NCBI GenBank assembly: GCA_035461245.1
Contig: DATHVP010000062.1
Location: forward strand, 1-64,000
DNA: 64,000 nucleotides
Source of the DNA: SH-MAG3 sp035461245
Lineage (GTDB): Bacteria; Gemmatimonadota; Gemmatimonadetes; Longimicrobiales; RSA9
Direction: 5' to 3'
A program made the position numbers and the translations under genes. The notes under the pieces were generated by a model. That model ran no database searches, was not told the DNA's origin, and saw only the letters and a list, made by a program, of their open reading frames with translations. This document shows positions 39,969 to 47,902 of the stretch, piece after piece (positions within the stretch are counted from its first letter, which is position 1; each line of letters starts with the position of its first letter).

Positions 39969-42839
39969 ATGCATACGAGCCCCGAGTACGACTACACGTT
40001 CGAGCGCCGCCACAACGGGCCAGGCGCCGCAGAGATCCAGCGGATGCTGGAGGTGGTGGGCTACGGCTCGCTGGACGAACTCATGGACGTGGCCATCCCG
40101 TCGTCCATCCGGCATCGTCGCCCCCTTGCCATCACGCAGGGCGCCAGTGAGCAGGAAGCGCTGGCGGAGTTGCGGGAGCTGGCCCGTCGGAACCGGGTTC
40201 TCAGGTCGTACATCGGCATGGGCTACCACGACACGTTCACGCCGCCGGTGATCCAGCGGAAGGTGCTGGAGAACCCGTCGTGGTACACGGCCTACACGCC
40301 GTACCAGGCTGAGATTGCCCAGGGTCGGCTGGAAGCGCTGCTGAACTTCCAGACGGTGGTCATCGACCTGACGGGCCTGCCCATCGCCAATGCGTCGCTG
40401 CTGGACGAGGGCACTGCCGTCGCCGAGGCCATGGCCATGAGCCACGCCGCCGCGTCCCGGGGCCGGACCCGCTTCTTCGTCTCCGAACTGTGCCATCCCC
40501 AGACCATCGACGTGGTCCGCACCCGCGCCGCTGCCCGGGGCTGGGACGTGGTGGTGGGTGATCACGCCACCTTCGAGTTCGGCGATGATGTTTTCGGCGC
40601 CGTCGTCCAGTATCCAGCCACGGACGGCGCCATCCACGATTACCGCGACTTTGCCAGCCGTGCCCATGACGCCGGCGCGCTCGTCACGGTGGCGGCGGAC
40701 CTCCTGGCGCTGACGCTGCTGACGCCGCCGGGTGAGTGGGGCGCCGACATGGTGGTGGGCAGCTCGCAACGTTTCGGTGTGCCGCTGGGCTACGGCGGTC
40801 CCCACGCCGCGTTCTTCGCGACGAAGGACGAGTACAAGCGCCAGATCCCCGGCCGCATCATCGGCGTCTCGAAGGACTCCCGTGGCAAGCCGGCGCTGCG
40901 CATGGCGCTGCAGACGCGGGAACAGCACATCCGCCGGGAGAAGGCGACGTCCAACATCTGCACGGCGCAGGTGCTGCTGGCCGTCATCGCGTCCTTCTAC
41001 GCCGTCTACCACGGCCCCGAGGGGCTGACGCGCATTGCGCAGCGGGTCCGCACCCGAGCGTTGCAGCTCGCCGCCGGCCTGCGCGAACTCGGTTATGACG
41101 TGCCCGACGCGCATTTCTTCGACACCGTGCGCGTCCGGGCTGGCGCACGCCGCGACGCCATCATGAAGGCCGCTCTCGACGCGGGCATCAACCTCCGGCC
41201 GCTGGACGAGTCGGACCTGTGCGTCGCGTTCGATGAGACCGTCAGCATGCAGGACGTGCAGGACGTGCTCAACGTCTTCGCCGCCGTCACCGGCGGCACG
41301 CTGGTCACCGTGAAGGGTGAGGACGACGTCGCCACCGAACTCGACGACGCGTTCCGCCGGACCTCGGACTTCATGACACATCCCGTATTCCACCGTTACC
41401 GGTCGGAGACGGAGATGCTGCGCTACATCCACCGGCTGGAGTCCCGGGACCTTTCGCTGGTTCACTCCATGATCCCGCTGGGCTCGTGCACCATGAAGCT
41501 GAACGCCGCCGCGGAGATGCTGCCCATCTCCTGGCCGGAGTTCGCGAAGCTGCACCCCTTCGCGCCGGCGGACCAGGCCGAGGGCTACGCCGAGATGTTC
41601 CGCCAGCTCGAGGGCTGGCTCGCCGAGATCACCGGCTTCAGCCGCGTCTCCCTGCAGCCCAACGCAGGCTCCCAGGGCGAGTACGCAGGGCTGCTGGTGA
41701 TCCGCGCGTACCACGAGGCCAACGGCAACAACCAGCGCAACGTGTGCCTCATCCCCCAGTCGGCTCACGGGACGAACCCCGCCAGCGCCGTCATGGCCGG
41801 GTTCGATGTCGTCGTGGTCAAGTCCGACGAGAACGGCAACATCGACATCCCTGACCTGCGCGCCCGGGCCGAGCAGTACGCGGACCGCGTCGGCGCCCTC
41901 ATGGTGACGTATCCCTCCACCCACGGCATCTTCGAGGAGGGCATCCGCACCATCTGCGAGATCGTCCACGAGCACGGCGGGCTGGTCTACATGGACGGCG
42001 CCAACATGAACGCCATGGTCGGCCTCTGCCGCCCCGGCGACATCGGTGCCGACGTCTGCCACCTCAACCTGCACAAGACGTTCACCATCCCCCACGGCGG
42101 CGGCGGTCCCGGCATGGGTCCCATCGGCGTCACCGCCGCGCTGGCACCGTTCCTGCCCGGACACCCCGTCGTCCGGACCGGCGGCGACCAGGCCATTGGC
42201 GCCATCTCCGCCGCGCCGTGGGGCAGCCCGGGGATCCTGCCCATCCCGTGGATGTATATTCGCATGATGGGCGGGGCCGGCCTGACGACGGCTACGAAGA
42301 TTGCAATACTTAACGCCAACTATGTGGCGCGGCGTCTGAGTGATTATTACCCTGTATTGTATACGGGACGCGACGGGACCGTCGCCCACGAGTGCATCAT
42401 CGACCCGCGCCCCCTCCGGGGCGGTAGCGGCGTCGAAGCCGGCGACATCGCCAAACGGCTCATGGATTACGGCTTCCATGCGCCCACCGTCTCGTTCCCG
42501 GTGGCGGGCACGCTCATGATCGAGCCCACTGAAAGCGAATCACTGGAAGAGCTGGACCGGTTCTGCGACGCCCTCATCGGCATCCGTGAGGAGATCCGTG
42601 AGATCGAGACGGGCGAAGCAGACAGGAGCGATAACCTGCTCAGCAACGCGCCGCATACCGCCGACATGGTGATGGCAGACGACTGGTCGCATCCCTATGG
42701 ACGCGAACGGGCCGCGTTCCCCGCAAGCTGGACGCGGGAGTACAAGTTCTGGCCCTCGGTGGGCCTGGTGGAAAGCGCCGCAGGTGATCGCAACCTGATC
42801 TGTGCCTGCATTCCCATCGAGGAGTACGCTGAGGTCTGA
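39969..42839 (+). CDS. gcvP: Glycine dehydrogenase (decarboxylating), P protein
   Basis: This 956-residue PLP enzyme decarboxylates glycine and passes the aminomethyl group to lipoylated GcvH. It is the single-chain form: an N-terminal half with SYIGMGYHDT and VIQRKVLENPSWYTAYTPYQ, and a C-terminal half with PLGSCTMKLNAA and the PLP lysine in HLNLHKTFTIPHGGGGPG. Length is normal. A patch at 42296-42364 uses AT-rich, rare codons unlike the rest of the gene. gcvT and gcvH are not in the window; lipA at the left end supplies the cofactor. Confidence 0.97.
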   Translation: MHTSPEYDYTFERRHNGPGAAEIQRMLEVVGYGSLDELMDVAIPSSIRHRRPLAITQGASEQEALAELRELARRNRVLRSYIGMGYHDTFTPPVIQRKVLENPSWYTAYTPYQAEIAQGRLEALLNFQTVVIDLTGLPIANASLLDEGTAVAEAMAMSHAAASRGRTRFFVSELCHPQTIDVVRTRAAARGWDVVVGDHATFEFGDDVFGAVVQYPATDGAIHDYRDFASRAHDAGALVTVAADLLALTLLTPPGEWGADMVVGSSQRFGVPLGYGGPHAAFFATKDEYKRQIPGRIIGVSKDSRGKPALRMALQTREQHIRREKATSNICTAQVLLAVIASFYAVYHGPEGLTRIAQRVRTRALQLAAGLRELGYDVPDAHFFDTVRVRAGARRDAIMKAALDAGINLRPLDESDLCVAFDETVSMQDVQDVLNVFAAVTGGTLVTVKGEDDVATELDDAFRRTSDFMTHPVFHRYRSETEMLRYIHRLESRDLSLVHSMIPLGSCTMKLNAAAEMLPISWPEFAKLHPFAPADQAEGYAEMFRQLEGWLAEITGFSRVSLQPNAGSQGEYAGLLVIRAYHEANGNNQRNVCLIPQSAHGTNPASAVMAGFDVVVVKSDENGNIDIPDLRARAEQYADRVGALMVTYPSTHGIFEEGIRTICEIVHEHGGLVYMDGANMNAMVGLCRPGDIGADVCHLNLHKTFTIPHGGGGPGMGPIGVTAALAPFLPGHPVVRTGGDQAIGAISAAPWGSPGILPIPWMYIRMMGGAGLTTATKIAILNANYVARRLSDYYPVLYTGRDGTVAHECIIDPRPLRGGSGVEAGDIAKRLMDYGFHAPTVSFPVAGTLMIEPTESESLEELDRFCDALIGIREEIREIETGEADRSDNLLSNAPHTADMVMADDWSHPYGRERAAFPASWTREYKFWPSVGLVESAAGDRNLICACIPIEEYAEV

Positions 42840-43019
42840 CCCCGTAACAGCCCGGATCCAGTCCCGTCACTGGGGCGGGTCCGGACGCGTGCCCGCCGCA
42901 GGGCGCGCGGTCCGCAGTAATCACCGTATGGCTGCCTCGGCACGCAGCCCGCAGGTGAGCGCAGCCCGGGCCTGCCCGTCCAGGTTGCATGCAAATATGC
43001 CGGAGAGAATGGATTTATC

Positions 43020-44162
43020 GTGAGTACGACTGAAACGGTGGGCGTGCTGGACGTCACGTCCGGTGGCGCCGGCTTCGTCCGTCGCAAACAGAACAGCTAC
43101 CTCGCCTCGGACGGCGATACCTATGTCCCACAGAAGCTGATTCAGCGATACAAGCTGCGCACCGGCGATGAGCTGGTGGGTGAGGCGGGCCCCTCACCGG
43201 GCCGGGGCAAGAACCCGCCACTGGTGAACCTGGTCACCGTCAACGGGCTGCCGCCGGAAGAGATGGCAAACCGTCCGGAGTTCCACCGCCTGAGCGCGCT
43301 GCACCCGAAGGATCAGCTCGTGCTTGAGTGCGAACTCGATCGCGGCACCCACGACCACACGAATCGCATCATCGACCTGTTCTGTCCCTTCGGCAAGGGC
43401 CAGCGGGCGATGATCGTGGCCCCGGCCAAGGCCGGCAAGACGATGGTGCTCCAGGCCGTGGCCGAGGGTCTGGTCAAGAACTATCCGAACTCCTCCGTCT
43501 TCATCCTGCTGGTGGACGAGCGCCCGGAAGAGGTGACGGAGATGGAAATGTGCGGGTACGGCGAGGTGGTGGCGTCGAGCTTTGACCATCCCGCCGACCG
43601 TCACGTGGGCGTGGCCGAGATCACGCTGGAGCGGGCGCGGCGGCGGGTGGAGATGGGCCAGGACGTCATCATCATCCTGGACTCCATCACGCGGCTGGCC
43701 CGGGCCTACAACACGAATGAGCGCAGCAGCGGCAAGACGCTCACGGGCGGGCTCGACTCCAATGCACTGGAGAAGCCGAAGCGGTTCCTGGGCAGCGCGC
43801 GCAACATTGACCCGAAGCAGGGCGGCGGTTCGCTGACCATCATTGCCACGGCGCTGGTGGAGACCGGCTCGCGGATGGACGACGTCATCTTCGAGGAGTT
43901 CAAGGGCACCGGCAACAGCGAGCTGGTGCTGTCCCGGGAGCTGGCCGACAAGCGCATCTGGCCGGCCATCGACCTGACGGCCAGCGCCACTCGCCGGGAG
44001 GAGCTGCTCCTGTCACCGGAAGCGCTCCAGACCTCCCACAAGCTGCGCCGGGACTTCAGCGACATGTCGCCGCCGGAGGCCATGGACCAGCTGCTGGCGC
44101 GCATGAAGCGCACGAAGACCAACGACGAACTGGTTCAGCAGATCACGTCCGGCCGGGTCTGA
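43020..44162 (+). CDS. rho: Transcription termination factor Rho
   Basis: This 380-residue RNA-dependent ATPase ends transcripts lacking strong intrinsic terminators. After an N-terminal RNA-binding OB region (GVLDVTSGGAGFVR, SLASDGDTYVPQ-like residues) come Walker A VAPAKAGKT, LLVDERPEEVTEM, DVIIILDSITRLARAYN (Walker B) and the Q/R loops GTGNSELVLSRELAD. It lacks the long insert of actinobacterial Rho. Translation starts at GTG with GGAGAG upstream; the nearby ATG runs into a stop. It ends at a hairpin. Confidence 0.97.
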   Translation: MSTTETVGVLDVTSGGAGFVRRKQNSYLASDGDTYVPQKLIQRYKLRTGDELVGEAGPSPGRGKNPPLVNLVTVNGLPPEEMANRPEFHRLSALHPKDQLVLECELDRGTHDHTNRIIDLFCPFGKGQRAMIVAPAKAGKTMVLQAVAEGLVKNYPNSSVFILLVDERPEEVTEMEMCGYGEVVASSFDHPADRHVGVAEITLERARRRVEMGQDVIIILDSITRLARAYNTNERSSGKTLTGGLDSNALEKPKRFLGSARNIDPKQGGGSLTIIATALVETGSRMDDVIFEEFKGTGNSELVLSRELADKRIWPAIDLTASATRREELLLSPEALQTSHKLRRDFSDMSPPEAMDQLLARMKRTKTNDELVQQITSGRV

Positions 44163-44257
44163 GAACAGCTCGGGAACAGGAACGGGAAACGTCGGCGATC
44201 CCCGTCGCTCATGTGGTCCCTGGACGGCTGTGCACGGCACTGGTGGCCTGATACAGT

Positions 44258-44291
44258 TCGGCTGCCGGACGCGCGCGCATCCGGCAGCCGA
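44258..44291. terminator. Hairpin between rho and the S9 peptidase gene
   Basis: A perfect 12-bp stem (TCGGCTGCCGGA and complement) with a 10-base loop separates two convergent genes; no T tract follows. Confidence 0.7.
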
Positions 44292-44324
44292 TACCCGTCG
44301 TTCGCGGGGCGTGCGGGGCTGCCG

Positions 44325-46682
44325 TCAGCGACCGCCCTGGTTCGCGGCGCTGGCCGCTGCCGGGCGCGGGTCCTGCAGCGTTTCCAGCACCTGCCGCCAC
44401 TGGAACTTCTCGCCGATGCCCCGGACGTAGTAGTCCATCCATGCCATCTCGCTCATGGACTTGACCAGCCGGTTGCGCGGGTCGGGGATGCCGTGGCTGT
44501 TGCCCGGATACATGAACAGTTCCGTCTCCACGCCGAGCTGCCGCAGCGCCATGTGCAGCTCCACTGACTGGGGGCTCGGCACGCGCGGGTCGCCCTCGAC
44601 GACGTGGATCATGGTGGGCGTCTTCGCGTTGGCTATGTACTTCAGTGGCGACTGGTCCCAGTACGCATCGAAGTTGTGGTACGGCAGGTCGTCGCCCAGG
44701 TAGAACTGGCGGTTCCGCTGCACGTCGCTCTGGGCATACATGCTGATCCAGTTGGACGTGCCGGCGCCTGAGCTGATGGCCTTGAACCGGTCCGTGTTCA
44801 CCAGGATCCAGTTGGACCAGTGCCCGCCTGCGCTCCAGCCCAGTGCGCCCATGCGGTTGCCATCGACCAGGCCCTCGGCGATGAGGTGGTCCACGCCGGT
44901 CATGATGTCGTCATAGCCCTGCGGGAAGTAGTTGCCGACGATGTCCGTGCGGAACGCCTCGCCGTAGTTGGTGGAGCCGCGGTAGTTCGGCTTCAGCACC
45001 GCGTAGCCGGCGCCTGCGTAGACCTGCGAGCCGTAGCCGCCGTTGAAGCCGAGGACGTCGGCGGAGGCGGGTCCGCCGTGGATGGCGACAATGAGCGGAT
45101 AGCGCTGACCGGGCTGGTAGCCCACGGGGTACGTCAGCACGCCACCGACTTCCTTCCCGTCGGTGGACGTCCAGGTGATCTCCTCCTGGGCGCCCAGCGC
45201 GAAGTTGCGGACCTGCGGGTTCACGTCGGTGAGCTGCCGCCAGGTGGAGCGGTTGCCGATGCGGTTCAGGTCCCGGGTGACGAAGAGCGTGGACGGCGTC
45301 GTCGGGTCCTGGTAGCTGATGAGGTAGAGGCCGCTGGCGTCGTCACGGCTGACGGACAGCGACGCCTGCGCGTCCGTCACCTGGCGCACCGTGTTGCGCT
45401 GGACGTCCCGCGCCATGAGCTGCCGCGTGGCGCGGATGCCCTCGTTGAAGTAGATGGTGCGGCCGTCGTCGGACCAGAAACCGACGGACAGGTTGCCATC
45501 GAATGAGCCGCCCAGCATGCGGAACTCGCCGCCACGCTGGTCCACGGGACGCAGCCAGATGCGACGGTTGCCCATGGTGTAGCGCGTCAGGTCCTCGGGC
45601 GCGACGAAGGCCACGGTCCGGCTGTCCGGTGAGAAGAACGGCCCGCTCTCGCCGACCTCGTCGTTCTCGGTGAGCCGCTCGAGGCTACCGGTGGCGACTT
45701 CCAGCAGGTAGAGGTCGGCGTTGATGTTCTGCTCGGTGATGTTGCGGTGGTAACGGTGCGAGCTGACGCCGTTGAAGCCGATCCAGCGGCCGTCAGGGGA
45801 AACGTTGAAGCTTGTGACGTCGTACGCGGTGTCATCCGTAAGTCGCGTGGTCCGGGACGGGTCCAGGTCCAGCGCCCACAGGCTGCTCAACGGCGTGACC
45901 TCATTGTAGACGTTGACGGTGAAGCGGTTCTCGCGGCGGAGCCGCTCGTCCTCAAACAGCGTGTCACGCGTCAGGAAGTAGATGCGACGGCTGTCCGGCG
46001 CCCATTCCCAGCTGCCAACTCCCGTGCCATGGCGGCTGACCTGTTCGGCCTCCGGTGCCGTGGTGCCGGTCCCGATGGCAGTACCGTTCAGCAGCGCCGT
46101 GAGGGCGTGCACAGGCACGCGGTAGAGTTGCTCCTGGTTGCTGCGCCCGCTGCGGTAGACGAGCCAGCGGCCGTCGGGGCTGAACGCGAAGTTGGAGACG
46201 CCCGCCGTCGCATCCGTCACACGCCGGGCCTCACCGCCGTCCGTTCGCATCAGGTAGAGCTGGTTCTGGTTCGCGCTGCTCGATGGCGCGTCACGGTTCG
46301 ACAGGAAGACGAAGGCGCTGCCGTCGGGCAGCCACGCGGGCTGCGACTCGTTCTTCTCCGCCGTGAACGTGAGCTGGCGCGACGACGGCACCCCCTGCTC
46401 CGTCGACACGATAAAGAGGTCCGTCTGGCTGCGGGCTTCCTTCCAGTCAGGAAAGCTCACCGTGTGGAGCACGTGCCGGCCGTCGGGCGAGACGTTGAAG
46501 CTGCCCGCCGAGCGCATGTGCTGCACGTCCAGGAACGTCATGGGCCGGACGGCCTCTTCGGCTATCGCCTGGCCGGCGGGTGCCTGGGCAAGGACGGGCT
46601 GGGACGCTGGTGCGGCGGCACCGGTGGCGATGGCGGCAAGCATCAGCGTGCGCCGCCGCAGGCGCGGGAGAACTCTCTGCAT
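44325..46682 (-). CDS. S9 family peptidase (DPP IV-like propeller plus hydrolase), secreted
   Basis: This 785-residue protein has a signal peptide (LMLAAIATGAAAPASQPVLA), a beta-propeller N-terminal half with PD40-type units (FNVSPDGRHVLHTVS, FAFSPDGRWLVYRSGRSN, FFSPDSRTVAFV) and a C-terminal alpha/beta hydrolase with nucleophile S617 in ALGWSAGGHWSNW, then a late Asp and His in YPGNSHGIPDP. This matches prolyl oligopeptidase/DPP IV-type exopeptidases. The start at 46682 puts the signal peptide at the N-terminus. Transcribed convergently with rho. Confidence 0.9.
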   Translation of the reverse strand: MQRVLPRLRRRTLMLAAIATGAAAPASQPVLAQAPAGQAIAEEAVRPMTFLDVQHMRSAGSFNVSPDGRHVLHTVSFPDWKEARSQTDLFIVSTEQGVPSSRQLTFTAEKNESQPAWLPDGSAFVFLSNRDAPSSSANQNQLYLMRTDGGEARRVTDATAGVSNFAFSPDGRWLVYRSGRSNQEQLYRVPVHALTALLNGTAIGTGTTAPEAEQVSRHGTGVGSWEWAPDSRRIYFLTRDTLFEDERLRRENRFTVNVYNEVTPLSSLWALDLDPSRTTRLTDDTAYDVTSFNVSPDGRWIGFNGVSSHRYHRNITEQNINADLYLLEVATGSLERLTENDEVGESGPFFSPDSRTVAFVAPEDLTRYTMGNRRIWLRPVDQRGGEFRMLGGSFDGNLSVGFWSDDGRTIYFNEGIRATRQLMARDVQRNTVRQVTDAQASLSVSRDDASGLYLISYQDPTTPSTLFVTRDLNRIGNRSTWRQLTDVNPQVRNFALGAQEEITWTSTDGKEVGGVLTYPVGYQPGQRYPLIVAIHGGPASADVLGFNGGYGSQVYAGAGYAVLKPNYRGSTNYGEAFRTDIVGNYFPQGYDDIMTGVDHLIAEGLVDGNRMGALGWSAGGHWSNWILVNTDRFKAISSGAGTSNWISMYAQSDVQRNRQFYLGDDLPYHNFDAYWDQSPLKYIANAKTPTMIHVVEGDPRVPSPQSVELHMALRQLGVETELFMYPGNSHGIPDPRNRLVKSMSEMAWMDYYVRGIGEKFQWRQVLETLQDPRPAAASAANQGGR

Positions 46683-46829
46683 GGAGGCCTCGAGGTGGCG
46701 GTGACGTGTTGGGCTACAAGGTACGACATGGGCCGGGCGACGAACAACGGGCGCCGGCCGATGGGTTCGACAAATCACTGCCTGCGAGACGATGGCCGGC
46801 GTCTGCTGCACCGATGGCAGCGGAACCGA

Positions 46830-46970
46830 CTGCCGCAGAGTCGACAATCCAGGCGGCCGGTCACGTAGTCTGTCGACACAGCAGCAGGAGCGGGTGGAGT
46901 TATGCTGCAATACTGCCGCAGAATCGACAAACCAGCTGGAATCGCCTGCAGAATGTCGATTCTGCGGCAG
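46830..46970. repeat. Four-core palindromic repeat array, second locus
   Basis: The 18-bp core CTGCCGCAGAGTCGACAA at 46830-46847 is identical to 59-76. Further cores lie at 46870-46887 (minus sense, degenerate, 13-14 of 18), 46913-46930 (plus sense, one change) and 46953-46970 (minus sense). Spacers are 22, 25 and 22 bases, exactly as in the first locus. The second pair can form a 17-of-18 hairpin. Confidence 0.8.
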
Positions 46971-47166
46971 TGGTGGCTGGCGCGGGGGAGCCTCCCGGCC
47001 AGGAGCGTGCGCACAGCCGATGTACTCGCGGGCCGGGCGTCAGCCACATGCCACCAGCTCCGGGGCGGTGCTGCGCTGACGAGGGGGGATCCGCGGATCC
47101 GCGCCCGGCGCTCTTTCGAAAACCGCCGCCACCTGCTATTTCTCCCCTGTTCCCCGACAAACGGGC

Positions 47167-47251
47167 CGAGCCCGCATCGTCCGAGTCCGGATCATCCGAG
47201 CCGTGTCGTTCGAGCCCGCGTCCTGCGAGTCCGCACCAGCCGAGTCTGCAC
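47167..47251. repeat. 15-bp tandem repeat ending at the DUF305 start codon
   Basis: Units beginning CGAG start at 47167, 47182, 47197, 47211, 47226 and 47241 (15, 15, 14, 15, 15 bases), with consensus CGAGYCCGCATCRTC. They reach the ATG at 47252, leaving no normal ribosome-binding site. Confidence 0.8.
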
Positions 47252-47902
47252 ATGAGAACACGCATCCTTGTCGCGCTGCTGGCAGCGCCGCTCCTGACAT
47301 TGTCCGCGTGTGCCACCGCCGGCAGCGGTGGCGCAGGTTCCGCCGACCCGCCGCTGCTGGGCGCCGGGGCCATCCCCGCTCCGCGGCCGTACTCGCAGGC
47401 GGATGTGCACTTCATGGCCGGCATGATCCCGCATCACGCGCAGGCAGTGAAGATGGCGGCACTGGTCCCGGACCGGAGCAGTCGTGAAGACGTGAAGATC
47501 CTGGCGGAACGCATGGCCGTGGCGCAGGGCGACGAGATCGCCCTCATCCGCCAGTGGCTTGCCGACAACAACGAGGATGTGCCGCCAGCGGACGCGACGC
47601 ACCATGTCATGGATCACGGCGGCATGCAGCACGCCATGCTCATGCCCGGCATGCTGACCGATGAGGAGATGGCGCAGCTCGAGGCGGCCCGCGGCGCGGC
47701 GTTCGACCGCATGTTCCTGACGCTCATGATCCGGCACCATGAGGGCGCCATCATCATGGTCAATGACCTGTTCGGCGCCGCCGGCGCCGCGCAGGACGAT
47801 TTCATCTACAAGTTCGCATCCGACGTCTTCGCCGATCAGACCACGGAGATTCATCACATGCAGCAGATCCTCGCCCAACTTCCGGAACGGAGCCAGCCAT
47901 GA
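47252..47902 (+). CDS. DUF305 domain lipoprotein
   Basis: This 216-residue protein has a lipoprotein signal (LLAAPLLTLSAC) and a DUF305 ferritin-like helical bundle: VHFMAGMIPHHAQAVKMA (~50-67), then HHVMDHGGMQHAM, MFLTLMIRHHEGAIIMVND and TEIHHMQQIL. The HH/Met pattern is typical of periplasmic copper- or metal-handling proteins of this family. It has no evident Shine-Dalgarno because a 15-bp repeat reaches the start. Its stop overlaps the start of the LVIVD gene by 4 bases, so the two are coupled. Confidence 0.9.
   Translation: MRTRILVALLAAPLLTLSACATAGSGGAGSADPPLLGAGAIPAPRPYSQADVHFMAGMIPHHAQAVKMAALVPDRSSREDVKILAERMAVAQGDEIALIRQWLADNNEDVPPADATHHVMDHGGMQHAMLMPGMLTDEEMAQLEAARGAAFDRMFLTLMIRHHEGAIIMVNDLFGAAGAAQDDFIYKFASDVFADQTTEIHHMQQILAQLPERSQP

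Larger units (their letters stand above)
46683..47251. other. Long intergenic region with two unrelated repeats and no gene
   Basis: This 569-bp gap between divergent S9 peptidase and DUF305 genes encodes nothing recognisable. It contains the palindromic array at 46830-46970, a 14-bp palindrome GGATCCGCGGATCC at 47087-47100, and the 15-bp tandem repeat at 47167-47251 that runs up to the DUF305 start. Confidence 0.7.

Noticed and set aside
39939..42479. Long open frame on the strand opposite gcvP (846 residues)
   Set aside because: The plus strand encodes unmistakable GcvP across the same bases; the antisense product is Val/His/Arg/Asp-rich with no family pattern, as expected for shadows in high-GC DNA.
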